A stretch of DNA of 64,000 bases from Streptomyces resistomycificus (lineage in GTDB: Bacteria; Actinomycetota; Actinomycetes; Streptomycetales; Streptomycetaceae). The stretch spans positions 124,001-188,000 of the forward strand of contig NZ_KQ948995.1 of the NCBI RefSeq assembly GCF_001514265.1, read 5' to 3'. Below, piece after piece: positions 18,761 to 27,999 of this stretch; positions within the stretch are counted from its first letter, which is position 1; each line of letters begins with the position of its first letter. The notes beneath the pieces were generated by a model that saw only the letters and a list, made by a program, of their open reading frames with translations, made no database searches and had not been told where the DNA came from. The position numbers were made by a program, and so were the translations under genes.

Positions 18761-19852
18761 CTACTGGCCCACTTCGCCGTACGCGGCGAGGAGGACGGCC
18801 GGGTCGGGGCCCTCCAGGACGGTCGGCTTGGCCAGACCGTCCAGGACGATGAAGCGCAACAGGTTGCCCCGGGACTTCTTGTCGACCTTCATGGTCTCCA
18901 GCAGCTTGGGCCACTGGTCGTAGCGGTAGTGCAGCGGCAGGCCCACGGACTCGAGGACCGTGCGGTGGCGGTCCGCCGTGGCGTCGTCCAACCGGCCCGC
19001 GAGACGGCCGAGTTCGGCGGCGAAGTGCATGCCGACCGAGACCGCGGCACCGTGGCGCCACTGGTAGCGCTCGTTCTTCTCGATGGCGTGCGCGAGCGTG
19101 TGGCCGTAGTTGAGGATCTCCCTGAGGCCCGACTCCTTCAGGTCCGAGGAGACGACCTCGGCCTTGACGCGGATGGACCGCTCGATGAGCTCCGAGGTGT
19201 GCGGGCCCGCCGGGGTGCGCGCGGCCTCGGGGTCGGACTCGATGAGCTCCAGGATCGCCGGGTCCGCGATGAAGCCGGCCTTGATGATCTCGGCGAGCCC
19301 GGAGACGTAGTCGTTGACCGGGAGGGAGTCCAGCGCGGCCAGGTCACACAGCACGCCGGCCGGCGGGTGGAAGGCGCCGACGAGGTTCTTGCCCTCGGCG
19401 GTGTTGATGCCGGTCTTGCCGCCGACGGCCGCGTCCACCATGGCCAGCACCGTGGTCGGGACGGCGATCCAGCGCACCCCGCGCAGCCAGGTCGCGGCCA
19501 CGAACCCGGCGAGGTCGGTGGTCGCGCCGCCGCCGACACCGACGACGACGTCGGTGCGGGTGAACCCGGACTGGCCGAGCGCCTTCCAGCAGTAGGCGGC
19601 GACCTCGGCGGTCTTGGCCTCCTCCGCGTTCGGCACCTGGATGGCGACGACCTCGTAGCCCTGCTCGGCGAGGTCGGCGCGGAGCGCGTCGCCGGTCTCG
19701 GCCAGCGCCTCGGGGTGCACGATCGCGACCCGCTGCGCCTTGTCGCCGATCAACGCGCCGAGTTCGCCCAGGAGTTGCCGGCCGACCAGGACCTCGTAGG
19801 GCTCGCTGCCCGCGGTGCCGCCGATCTGGATCCGGGTGACTGCCTCGCTCAT
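18761..19852 (-). CDS. aroB: 3-dehydroquinate synthase
   Basis: Second shikimate-pathway step: DAHP to 3-dehydroquinate, using NAD and a divalent metal. The 363-residue protein has the NAD-binding VVVGVGGGATTDLAGFVAAT, the metal-binding AEIIKAGFI segment, and ILNYGHTLAHAIEK with metal His residues. The ATG at 19852 shares ATGA with the aroK stop, and the true N-terminus is MSEAVTRIQIGG rather than the long open frame upstream. It is the last gene of aroC-aroK-aroB. Confidence 0.97.
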   Translation of the reverse strand: MSEAVTRIQIGGTAGSEPYEVLVGRQLLGELGALIGDKAQRVAIVHPEALAETGDALRADLAEQGYEVVAIQVPNAEEAKTAEVAAYCWKALGQSGFTRTDVVVGVGGGATTDLAGFVAATWLRGVRWIAVPTTVLAMVDAAVGGKTGINTAEGKNLVGAFHPPAGVLCDLAALDSLPVNDYVSGLAEIIKAGFIADPAILELIESDPEAARTPAGPHTSELIERSIRVKAEVVSSDLKESGLREILNYGHTLAHAIEKNERYQWRHGAAVSVGMHFAAELGRLAGRLDDATADRHRTVLESVGLPLHYRYDQWPKLLETMKVDKKSRGNLLRFIVLDGLAKPTVLEGPDPAVLLAAYGEVGQ

Positions 19853-20367
19853 GCTTCCTTCAACTCCAAAGCGTCCAGGGCGGCTTGGGTGACCTCTTCG
19901 GGCGTACGGCCGTCCGTGGACACGACGGCCGTGGCGATGCCCTCGTACAGGTGCCGCCGCGCCTCCATCAGCTCGCGCCACTGCTTGCGCGGGTTGACCG
20001 CGAGCAGCGGCCTGGCGGCGTTGAGGCCCGTGCGCTTGACGGCCTCCTCGACGTCCATGGAGAGGTAGACGACACGCTGCCCGGCGAGCAGCGCCCGCGT
20101 GTCCTCGTCCAGGATCGCCCCGCCGCCGAGCGCCAGGATGCCGTCGTGCTCGGCGAGCGCCCGGTGCACCGCCCGCTTCTCAATCGCGCGGAAGGCCGGT
20201 TCGCCCTCGTCCACGAAGATCTCGGCGATGCTCCGGTCCTGTTCGGCGACGATGTCGTCGTCGGTGTCCCGGTAGCCGACGCCGAGCCGCTCCGCGAGCA
20301 GCCGGCCGACGGTGGACTTGCCGACTCCCATCGGGCCCACCAGGACGACCAGGGGCGCAGCGCTCAT
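19849..20367 (-). CDS. aroK: Shikimate kinase
   Basis: Phosphorylates shikimate at O3 with ATP. The 172-residue protein has the P-loop LVGPMGVGKSTVGRLLAERL, the shikimate-binding RDTDDDI Asp, the FRAIEK arginine and the GGGAIL motif. The ATG at 20367 overlaps the aroC stop (ATGA), and its own stop overlaps the aroB start the same way, so three consecutive enzymes are translationally coupled. Confidence 0.97.
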   Translation of the reverse strand: MSAAPLVVLVGPMGVGKSTVGRLLAERLGVGYRDTDDDIVAEQDRSIAEIFVDEGEPAFRAIEKRAVHRALAEHDGILALGGGAILDEDTRALLAGQRVVYLSMDVEEAVKRTGLNAARPLLAVNPRKQWRELMEARRHLYEGIATAVVSTDGRTPEEVTQAALDALELKEA

Positions 20368-21548
20368 CGGACCGGGAGGTTGTCGAGGTACGACCGCACG
20401 TTGCGGTGGGTCTCGGCCACGCTGTCGCCGCCGAACTTCTCCGCGACGGCGTCCGCGAGGACCAGCGCGACCATCGCCTCCGCGACGATGCCGGCGGCCG
20501 GCACCGCGCACACGTCGGAGCGCTGGTGGTGGGCCTGCGCGGGCTCACCGGTGGCCACGTCGACCGTCTGCAGCGCCCGCGGCACGGTCGCGATCGGCTT
20601 CATCGCGGCCCGCACCCGCAGCAGCTCACCGGTGGTCAGGCCGCCCTCGGTGCCGCCGGAGCGGCCGGTGGCCCGCTTGATGCCCTCGTCGGTGGCGAGG
20701 ATCTCGTCGTGCGCCTTGGAGCCGGGCACGCGCGCGAGGTCGAAGCCGTCGCCGACCTCGACACCCTTGATCGCCTGGATGCCCATGAGGGCGGCGGCCA
20801 GCCGGGCGTCCAGACGCCGGTCCCAGTGCACGTGCGAGCCGAGGCCCACGGGCACGCCGTACGCCAGCACCTCCACCACGCCACCGAGGGTGTCGCCGTC
20901 CTTGTGGGCCTGGTCGATCTCCGCGACCATCGCCTTCGAGGCGTCCGCGTCCAGGCAGCGCACCGGGTCGGCGTCCAGCTTCTCGACGTCCGAGGGCTTG
21001 GGGTAGACGCCGTAGGGCGCCTTGGCGGCCGCCAGCTCGACGACGTGCGAGACGATCTCGATGCCGGCCGTCTCCTTGAGGTACGACCGGGCCACCGCGC
21101 CGAGCGCGACCCGGGCCGCCGTCTCCCGGGCGGAGGCGCGCTCCAGGATCGGCCGTGCCTCGTCGAAGCCGTACTTCTGCATGCCCGCGAGGTCGGCGTG
21201 GCCGGGGCGGGGGCGGGTCAGCGGGGCGTTGCGGGCGAGGCCCGCGAGGATCTCGGGGTCGATGGGGTCGGCCGCCATGACCTGCTCCCACTTCGGCCAC
21301 TCGGTGTTGCCCACCATGACCGCGACCGGGGAGCCCAGGGTGAGGCCGTGCCGCACACCGCCGATGAACGTGACCTCGTCACGCTCGAACTTCATCCGGG
21401 CGCCGCGTCCATAGCCGAGCCGGCGCCGGGCCAGGTGGTCCGCCACCATCTCCGTGGTGATCGGCACGCCGGCGGGAAGGCCCTCCAGCGTCGCGACGAG
21501 TGCGGGGCCGTGGGACTCCCCCGCGGTCAGCCAGCGCAACCTGCTCAA
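20364..21548 (-). CDS. aroC: Chorismate synthase
   Basis: Converts EPSP to chorismate with reduced FMN, ending the shikimate pathway. The 394-residue protein has the three signatures RWLTAGESHGPALVATLEGL, the GYGRGARMKFERDEVTFIGG region and RSDVCAVPAAGIVAEAMVA. The start codon is TTG at 21548 after GGAGGAGCACCG; it gives the family N-terminus exactly, and no ATG or GTG fits better. The gap to aroE is 186 bases, so this three-gene unit probably has its own promoter there. Confidence 0.97.
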   Translation of the reverse strand: MSRLRWLTAGESHGPALVATLEGLPAGVPITTEMVADHLARRRLGYGRGARMKFERDEVTFIGGVRHGLTLGSPVAVMVGNTEWPKWEQVMAADPIDPEILAGLARNAPLTRPRPGHADLAGMQKYGFDEARPILERASARETAARVALGAVARSYLKETAGIEIVSHVVELAAAKAPYGVYPKPSDVEKLDADPVRCLDADASKAMVAEIDQAHKDGDTLGGVVEVLAYGVPVGLGSHVHWDRRLDARLAAALMGIQAIKGVEVGDGFDLARVPGSKAHDEILATDEGIKRATGRSGGTEGGLTTGELLRVRAAMKPIATVPRALQTVDVATGEPAQAHHQRSDVCAVPAAGIVAEAMVALVLADAVAEKFGGDSVAETHRNVRSYLDNLPVR

Positions 21549-21734
21549 CGGTGCTCCTCCATGCTCGCGCCCTGGTACTGCCCTTCGTACGCGCTTCCAC
21601 GCGTACGGTGACGGCCCGACCAGGTGCGCGGCCCTGGCCCGCCACCCACGATCCTCCCACGTCCGGGCGCGGGAACCGGCCGCCGGTCCACTGGGCGGAC
21701 GGGACGGGGCCGGGGCGGGTGCGGCCGGTGGGTC

Positions 21735-22574
21735 CTAACGGGCCGCTAGCGCGTGCTCGCCCGCCTTACGCATGGCGTCCAGCGGGGCCGGGGCGCGGCC
21801 CGTCATCTGCTCCACCTGGAGGACCGCCTGGTGCACCAGCAGGTCGAGGCCGCTGACGACGGCCCCGCCGTACGCGGACCAGCGGGCCGCGAGAGTGGTC
21901 GGCCAGGGGTGGTAGAGCACGTCGAAGAGGGTGGCGGGCCGTTCCGGCAGGGCCGAGGCCAGCGCGTCGGTCGCACCGGCGGGGGTGGTGGCCACGACGA
22001 GCGGGGCACGCAGGGCCTGCGCGGCGTCCGACCAGTCCGCGGTGCGGACCTCGACGTCCAGCCGCTCCCCCCACTGCCGCATCTCGGCGGCGCGGGCCTC
22101 GCTGCGGACGTAGGCGACGACCTCGCCGGTGCAGATCCGGGCGAGCGCTGCGAGCGCGGAGGAGGCGGTGGCGCCGGCGCCGAGGATGGCGGCCGAGTCG
22201 ACCTGTTCGATGCCGTGTTCGCGCAGGGCCGCGACCATACCGGGGATGTCGGTGTTGTCGCCGACGCGGCGGCCGTCCTCGGTGCACACGACCGTGTTGA
22301 CGGCGTCGACCGAGGCCGCCGTCTCGCTGATCTCGTCCAGCAGCGGGATGACGGCCCGCTTCAGCGGCATCGTCAGCGACAGCCCGGCCCACTCCGGCCC
22401 GAGCTCGGCGAAGAAGCCGGGCAGGGCCGCCTCGTCGAGTTCGAACCGGTCGTACGACCACTGGGCGAGTCCCAGCTCCTCGTACGCGGCGCGGTGCAGC
22501 ACCGGCGAGAGGGAGTGGGCGATGGGCTTGCCGAGCACCGCGGCCCGGCGGGCGTCAGCTGCCCGAACTCTCAT
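21735..22574 (-). CDS. aroE: Shikimate dehydrogenase
   Basis: NADPH-dependent reduction of 3-dehydroshikimate to shikimate. The 279-residue protein has the substrate motif PIAHSLSPVLHRAAYEEL, SLTMPLKRAVIP with the catalytic Lys, the DNTD motif with the catalytic Asp, and a Rossmann loop AAILGAGATASSA. The ATG at 22574 is inside the 3' end of mltG and preceded by AAGGA; the 20-base overlap suggests cotranscription with mltG. Confidence 0.95.
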   Translation of the reverse strand: MRVRAADARRAAVLGKPIAHSLSPVLHRAAYEELGLAQWSYDRFELDEAALPGFFAELGPEWAGLSLTMPLKRAVIPLLDEISETAASVDAVNTVVCTEDGRRVGDNTDIPGMVAALREHGIEQVDSAAILGAGATASSALAALARICTGEVVAYVRSEARAAEMRQWGERLDVEVRTADWSDAAQALRAPLVVATTPAGATDALASALPERPATLFDVLYHPWPTTLAARWSAYGGAVVSGLDLLVHQAVLQVEQMTGRAPAPLDAMRKAGEHALAAR

Positions 22575-24339
22575 TGAACTTGTCCTTGAGCTTCTCGAAT
22601 TGCGCATAGGTCTTCGCGAATTCGGTCTTGTTCACACCGTCGGTCGCCACGAAGTAGAGCCAGCCGTCGTCGGTCGGTTTCAGCGCCGCCTTCAGCGCGT
22701 CGTCACCGGGGTTTCCGATCGGACCGGGCGGCAGGCCCTTCTGGGTGTACGTGTTGTACGCGTCCTGGTTGCTGTTGATCTCCGACTCGCTGATGTTGAT
22801 GTTGGACTCGTTCTTCAGGTAATTGAAGGTCGAGTCGAACTGCAGCAGCTGGTTGGTCTCGGTGTTGGAGGACTTGAGGCGGTTGTAGACCACCTCGGCC
22901 ATCTTGCGGAAGTCGTCGGGGGTCTTGCCCTCGGCCTGGACCAGGCTCGCGACCGTGATGACCTGCAGCGGGCTGTCCAGGTCCAGCGCCTTGGCCTTGG
23001 CGTCGAGGTCGTACTCGCCGTACTTCTTCGCGGCCTGGGTCACCATCTCCTTGAGGACCGTCTCGGGCTTCATGCCCTTGGCGGCGGGATAGGTGCCCGG
23101 GTAGAGGAAGCCCTCCAGCGGGTCCTTGATCTCCTCGTTGTCGTTCGCCCAGCTCGGAAGTCCGAGGCTCTCGTATTTCTTCTCGGCGACCTTCCGGGTG
23201 GTGCCGGACGACAAATCGAGCTGCTCGTCGATCGTCTTGTAGACGCTGAGGTTGCGCTCACCCGGACGGACCAGCACATTGTTCTGGCTCTTGGGGTCGA
23301 GCATCATCTCGACGGCACTCGCGGCCGACATCTCCTTCTTCAGGAGATAGGCGCCCGCCTGGATCGTCTTCCCCTTGGCGTTCTGCTCCTGCGCGGAGAC
23401 GAAGGCGTCGACGCTCTTGACGACTCCGGCGTCCTTCAGCCGGCGGCCGATCTCGTAGCCGCCCGCCCCCTTGGGGATCTCGATGGTCACCGTGGTGTTC
23501 GTGCCGTCGCCGGCGTAGTCCGGAGCCGAGCCGAAACGATCCTTGTAGAACTGGTAGCCGAAGTAGCCGACTCCGCCCAGTCCGCCACCGAACACCAGCA
23601 GGACCACCAGACAGGCGCAGCCGCTGCGGCGCTTCTTGGGCTTGCCGCCGCGGCCCTTCCGGTCGCCGCGTCCGCCGCGGCCGCCGGCCTCGTCGTCGCC
23701 GTCCTCGTCATCGTCGCCGCCCGCGAAGAAGGCGTGTTCGCCCTGGTCGGGGCCGGGATCCCAGTCGGTGCGCGGGGTGGCTTCGGGTTCGGGTCCAGGT
23801 TCGGGTTCGGCGCGCCGGCGGGCGGGCGGCTCCGGCGGTGGATAGGCGTCCGGGGTGCCGTAGTAGTCGGGCTGCTGGGCGCCGTAGGCCATCGCCTGCT
23901 GTCCGTACGGGTCCGACGGGTCGGTGTACGGGACGTTCGGGTGCGTGCCCGTGGCCCAGCCGTTGTTGTCGTACTGCTGCTGGGGCTGGGCGTACTGCTG
24001 CTGGTCGTACTGCTGACCGTACTGCTGGTCATACTGCTGCTGGTCATACTGCTGCTGGTCGTACTGCCCCTGCTCGCCGTACTGCTGCTGCTCGCCGTAC
24101 TGCTGCTGGTAGTGCTGCTGCGCCTGACCGTAGTCGGCCTGCCGGCCGTCGCCCCAGCCTCCGTTGTCGTACTGCGGCTGCTGCGACTGCTGCGACTGCT
24201 CTGGATAGTGCTGTGGCTGGCCGCCGTAGGGGGACTGCCGGCCCGTGTGGGCCTGCTGTCCGCCCCATCCGCCGTCCCCGTACAACGGGTCCTCCGGATG
24301 CCACGGTTCGGAGCCTTCGCCCCGGCCATACTCAGTCAT
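22555..24339 (-). CDS. mltG: Endolytic murein transglycosylase MltG with long Gln/Tyr-rich N-terminus
   Basis: Membrane-anchored lytic transglycosylase that cuts nascent glycan strands and is thought to set peptidoglycan chain length. The 594-residue protein has about 240 cytoplasmic residues of low complexity: Gln/Tyr-rich at 40-130, acidic near 208-217, Gly/Arg/Lys-rich at 219-238. One membrane segment follows at about 241-262, then the YceG domain, with ASLVQAEG holding the catalytic Glu (about residue 470) and FDSTFNYLK. E. coli MltG is about 340 residues, so the N-terminus is a large addition. The DNA for the Gln/Tyr region is itself repetitive (about 23960-24200). Confidence 0.93.
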   Translation of the reverse strand: MTEYGRGEGSEPWHPEDPLYGDGGWGGQQAHTGRQSPYGGQPQHYPEQSQQSQQPQYDNGGWGDGRQADYGQAQQHYQQQYGEQQQYGEQGQYDQQQYDQQQYDQQYGQQYDQQQYAQPQQQYDNNGWATGTHPNVPYTDPSDPYGQQAMAYGAQQPDYYGTPDAYPPPEPPARRRAEPEPGPEPEATPRTDWDPGPDQGEHAFFAGGDDDEDGDDEAGGRGGRGDRKGRGGKPKKRRSGCACLVVLLVFGGGLGGVGYFGYQFYKDRFGSAPDYAGDGTNTTVTIEIPKGAGGYEIGRRLKDAGVVKSVDAFVSAQEQNAKGKTIQAGAYLLKKEMSAASAVEMMLDPKSQNNVLVRPGERNLSVYKTIDEQLDLSSGTTRKVAEKKYESLGLPSWANDNEEIKDPLEGFLYPGTYPAAKGMKPETVLKEMVTQAAKKYGEYDLDAKAKALDLDSPLQVITVASLVQAEGKTPDDFRKMAEVVYNRLKSSNTETNQLLQFDSTFNYLKNESNINISESEINSNQDAYNTYTQKGLPPGPIGNPGDDALKAALKPTDDGWLYFVATDGVNKTEFAKTYAQFEKLKDKFNESSGS

Positions 24340-24461
24340 CGATCCCCTAGAGCCGCGAGGGGACCGGTCGAGCGCCTTTCGGCTCTGCTCCCGTTCCGCC
24401 TCTCTTTGTGCGGTGGCTGTTCGAACACCTCCGCATCGCGCGGAACGTTACCGTATCGCGA

Positions 24462-24965
24462 TCAGACAACCACTTCGACGCCCTCGCCGGGTGCTTTACC
24501 TGACACCCGTTCGGATTCCAGCGCCTGTTGAAGGATGATCACGGCCGCTGCCTGGTCGATGACCGATCTGCCCTTTTTCGACTTCACACCCGAGGCGCGC
24601 AGTCCCTGACTGGCCGTCACCGTGGTCATCCGCTCGTCCACGAGCCGGACCGGGACGGGGGCGATGCTCCGGGCGAGCTCCTGGGCGAAGCCGCGGACCT
24701 TGACCGCGGCCGGGCCCTCGCCGCCCTTGAGCGAGCGGGGAAGGCCGACGACGACCTCGATCGGTTCGTACTCCTCGACCAGTTGCCGCAACCGGCGATG
24801 AGCTGCGGGAACGTCCCGGCCGGGGACCGTCTCCACCGGGGTGGCCAGGATGCCGTCGGGGTCACAGGAGGCGACCCCGATCCGGGCGTCCCCGACGTCG
24901 ATCGCGAGCCGACGGCCGCGGCGCATGCCCCGGCCGTCGCCACTCGTCTGAACTTCTGCGCTCAC
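24462..24965 (-). CDS. ruvX: Putative Holliday junction resolvase RuvX (YqgF)
   Basis: RNase H-fold protein of the YqgF family, linked to Holliday junction resolution and to 16S rRNA maturation. The 167-residue protein has RLAIDVGDARIGVASCDPDG with the first acidic residue, VVVGLPRSLKGGEGPAA, LVDERMTTVTA, and a final IDQAAAVIILQQAL with the last Asp. I chose the GTG at 24965, which shares GTGA with the alaS stop. The ATG at 24926 is an alternative giving 154 residues and removing only a poorly conserved tail. Order alaS-ruvX-mltG-aroE is standard in actinobacteria. Confidence 0.93.
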   Translation of the reverse strand: MSAEVQTSGDGRGMRRGRRLAIDVGDARIGVASCDPDGILATPVETVPGRDVPAAHRRLRQLVEEYEPIEVVVGLPRSLKGGEGPAAVKVRGFAQELARSIAPVPVRLVDERMTTVTASQGLRASGVKSKKGRSVIDQAAAVIILQQALESERVSGKAPGEGVEVVV

Positions 24966-27634
24966 TTGGCCGTTTCCGCCACGAGCCGCTCGACGGCGTC
25001 GACGGCCTCGCCGACGGCGGCCGGGTTCTGGCCGCCGCCCTGGGCGACGTCCGGCTTGCCGCCACCGCCGCCACCGAGGGTCTTGGCGGCCGTACGGACC
25101 AGGTCGCCGGCCTTGAGGCCGCGCTCGCGGGCGGCCTCGTTGGTGGCGATGACCGTGAGCGGCTTGCCGTTGCTGACCGTGAAGAGGGCGACCACGGCGG
25201 CCCGGCCGCCCTGGATCCGGCCGCGCACGTCGAGGACCAGCTTGCGCAGGTCGTCGGCGGTCGTGCCGTCCGGGACCTGACCGGTGACCAAGGCGACACC
25301 GCGGACGTCCTTGGCCGACTCGGCGAGACCGGCGGCGGCCTGGAGCACCTTCTCGGCGCGGAACTTCTCGATCTCCTTCTCGGCGTCCTTCAGCTTGCCG
25401 AGCATGGCGGAGACCTTCTCCGGAAGCTCCTCCGGGCGGCCCTTGATCAGCTCCTGGAGCTGGGCGACGACCGTGTGTTCCCGGGCGAGGAAGTTGTAGG
25501 CGTCCACGCCGACCAGGGCCTCGATACGACGGACCCCCGAGCCGATCGAGGACTCGCCGAGCAGCTTCACCAGGCCCAGCTGGGCGGTGTTGTGGACGTG
25601 CGTGCCGCCGCACAGCTCCTTGGAGAAGTCGCCGATGGTGACCACGCGGACGCGCTCGCCGTACTTCTCGCCGAACTCGGCGATGGCGCCCTGCTTCTTG
25701 GCCTCGTCGATGCCCATGACGTCGGCACGGACGTCCAGGTCACGGGCGAGCACCTCGTTGATCTTCTGCTCGACGTCCGTCATCACGGCCGTGGGCACGG
25801 CGGACGGGGAACCGAAGTCGAAGCGGAAGCGGCCGGGCTGGTTCTCGGAACCGGCCTGGGCGGCCGTCGGGCCGAGGGCGTCGCGCAGCGCCTGGTGGGT
25901 GAGGTGGGTGGCCGAGTGGGCGCGGGCGATGGCCGTGCGGCGGCGGGCGTCGATCGAGGCCTGGGCCTTGGAGCCGACGGTGACCTCGCCGACCTGGACG
26001 ACGCCCTTGTGGACGTACACGCCCGGGACCGGCTTCTGGCAGTCGCGGATCTCGATGACGGCACCGGAGTCGACCTTGATGCGGCCGGTGTCGCCGATCT
26101 GGCCGCCGCCCTCGGCGTAGAAGGGAGTGCGGTCGAGGACGATCTCGACCTCGTCGCCCTCGGTGGCCGCCGGGGAGGAGGCACCGTCGACCAGGATGCC
26201 GACGATCGTCGACTCGCTCTCGGTGTCCGAGTAGCCGATGAAGTCGGTGGCACCGGCCTTGTCGGCGATCTCGCGGTAGGCGCCGGCTCCGGCGTGACCG
26301 GTCTTCTTGGCCTGGGCGTCGGCCTTGGCGCGCTCCCGCTGCTCCTTCATCAGGCGGCGGAAGCCGTCCTCGTCCACGGAGAGGCCCTGCTCGGCGGCCA
26401 TCTCCAGGGTGAGGTCGATCGGGAAGCCCCAGGTGTCGTGGAGCAGGAAGGCCTTGTCGCCGGACAGGACCTTGCCACCGGCCTGCTTGGTCTCGGTGAC
26501 GGCGGTGTCGAGGATGTTCGTGCCGCCCTTGAGGGCCTTGAGGAACGCGTTCTCCTCGGCGACGGCGACCTTCTCGATCCGCTCGCGGTCGGTGACGAGC
26601 TCGGGGTACTGCTGCCCCATCATCTCGATGACCGTGTCGATCAGGTCCTTGACGACCGGACCGGTGGCGCCGAGCAGACGCATGTTGCGGATGGCGCGGC
26701 GCATGATGCGACGCAGGACGTAGCCGCGGCCCTCGTTTCCGGGGGTGACGCCGTCGCCGATGAGCATGACCGAGGTCCGCATGTGGTCGGTGACCACGCG
26801 CAGGGAGACGTCCGAGTCGTGGGCGTCGCCGTACTCGACACCGGTCAGCTCGGTGGCCTTCCTGATGACGGCCATGGAGGTGTCGATCTCGTACATGTTC
26901 TGCACGCCCTGCAGAATCATGGCGAGCCGCTCCATGCCGAGGCCCGTGTCGATGTTCTTGCTGGGCAGTTCGCCGAGGATCTCGAAGTTGTCCTTGCCGA
27001 TGCCCTCGCCGCGCTCGTACTGCATGAAGACGAGGTTCCAGATCTCCACGTACCGCTCGTCGTTGACGGCGGGGCCGCCCTCGACACCGAACTCCGGGCC
27101 GCGGTCGTAGTTGATCTCGGAACAGGGGCCGCACGGGCCGGGAACGCCCATGGACCAGTAGTTGTCCTTCATACCGAGGCGCTGGATGCGCTCCTTGGGC
27201 ACGCCGACGATCTCGTGCCAGATGCGCTCGGCCTCGTCGTCGTCCTTGTAGACGGTGATCCACAGACGCTCGGGGTCGAGGCCGTAACCGCCCTTGTCCT
27301 GGGGCTCGGTGAGCAGCTCCCAGGCGTGCTTGATGGCGCCTTCCTTGAAGTAGTCGCCGAAGGAGAAGTTCCCGCACATCTGGAAGAAGGTGCCGTGGCG
27401 GGTGGTCTTGCCGACCTCCTCGATGTCCGGCGTGCGGACGCACTTCTGCACGCTGGTGGCACGGCTGAACGGCGGCTTGACCTCACCCAGGAAGTAGGGC
27501 TTGAAGGGCACCATGCCGGCGGGGACCAGGAGCAGAGTCGGGTCGTCCGCGATGAGCGACGCCGAAGGGACGACGGTGTGCCCGCGCTCCTCGAAGAAGC
27601 TCAACCAGCGGCGACGAATCTCGGCCGACTCCAT
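24962..27634 (-). CDS. alaS: Alanyl-tRNA synthetase
   Basis: Charges tRNA-Ala and edits mischarged Ser and Gly. The 890-residue protein has the class II catalytic core, including TRHGTFFQMCGNFSFGDYFK and the GLGMERLAM motif 3. The editing domain has HSATHLTHQAL and CGGTHVHNT zinc ligands, followed by a coiled-coil and the DHHA1-type C-Ala domain with TLGGGGGGKPDVAQGGG. It starts at the ATG at 27634, sharing one base with the upstream gene's stop (TGATG). No T-box leader is possible at that spacing. Confidence 0.98.
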   Translation of the reverse strand: MESAEIRRRWLSFFEERGHTVVPSASLIADDPTLLLVPAGMVPFKPYFLGEVKPPFSRATSVQKCVRTPDIEEVGKTTRHGTFFQMCGNFSFGDYFKEGAIKHAWELLTEPQDKGGYGLDPERLWITVYKDDDEAERIWHEIVGVPKERIQRLGMKDNYWSMGVPGPCGPCSEINYDRGPEFGVEGGPAVNDERYVEIWNLVFMQYERGEGIGKDNFEILGELPSKNIDTGLGMERLAMILQGVQNMYEIDTSMAVIRKATELTGVEYGDAHDSDVSLRVVTDHMRTSVMLIGDGVTPGNEGRGYVLRRIMRRAIRNMRLLGATGPVVKDLIDTVIEMMGQQYPELVTDRERIEKVAVAEENAFLKALKGGTNILDTAVTETKQAGGKVLSGDKAFLLHDTWGFPIDLTLEMAAEQGLSVDEDGFRRLMKEQRERAKADAQAKKTGHAGAGAYREIADKAGATDFIGYSDTESESTIVGILVDGASSPAATEGDEVEIVLDRTPFYAEGGGQIGDTGRIKVDSGAVIEIRDCQKPVPGVYVHKGVVQVGEVTVGSKAQASIDARRRTAIARAHSATHLTHQALRDALGPTAAQAGSENQPGRFRFDFGSPSAVPTAVMTDVEQKINEVLARDLDVRADVMGIDEAKKQGAIAEFGEKYGERVRVVTIGDFSKELCGGTHVHNTAQLGLVKLLGESSIGSGVRRIEALVGVDAYNFLAREHTVVAQLQELIKGRPEELPEKVSAMLGKLKDAEKEIEKFRAEKVLQAAAGLAESAKDVRGVALVTGQVPDGTTADDLRKLVLDVRGRIQGGRAAVVALFTVSNGKPLTVIATNEAARERGLKAGDLVRTAAKTLGGGGGGKPDVAQGGGQNPAAVGEAVDAVERLVAETAK

Positions 27635-27990
27635 CAGTGGTCCTCATTCCGGTTGTGCGAGTACGTCGTCCGGTCGCCGGTGACGTACTTCGGGTTGTTG
27701 CGGTTCTCGATGGCGGCGTACCGCCGGGGTGCGGGGAGTTCCTGGTCGACGGAGGCGTTCAGCCCGAGCGCGTCGCCCAGTTCCTCCTCCCGCTGGGCCA
27801 TGTTGTCGCGGACGTCCAGCGCGAAGCCCACCGCGCGGTCCTTGATGCGGTGACCTGCCTCGAGTGCCTTGTTCGCCGCGGTCGCGGCGAGGCTCTCGGG
27901 AGTCAGCTGCCTCAGCTTGCGGTTGACCTTGGTGGTGGCCCAGACACCGGCGGCGACGCCCGTGGTGAACCAGAAGGTACGGCGGAACAT
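27634..27990 (-). CDS. Small membrane-associated protein (DUF6167-like)
   Basis: Function unknown. The 118-residue protein has a hydrophobic N-terminal segment (about residues 4-20, RTFWFTTGVAAGVWATTK), then a basic, helical region (KVNRKLRQLTPESLAATAANKALEAGHRIKDRA) and a charged polar tail. It is conserved upstream of alaS in Streptomyces as I recall. Its stop overlaps the alaS start by one base, so it is translationally linked to alaS. Confidence 0.8.
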   Translation of the reverse strand: MFRRTFWFTTGVAAGVWATTKVNRKLRQLTPESLAATAANKALEAGHRIKDRAVGFALDVRDNMAQREEELGDALGLNASVDQELPAPRRYAAIENRNNPKYVTGDRTTYSHNRNEDH

Positions 27991-27999
27991 CGCTGGCTC

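Noticed and set aside
22129..24531. 800-codon plus-strand frame opposite mltG, with a long Val/Leu-rich stretch
   Set aside because: The stretch is the complement of the Gln/Tyr repeat DNA; not a real membrane protein.
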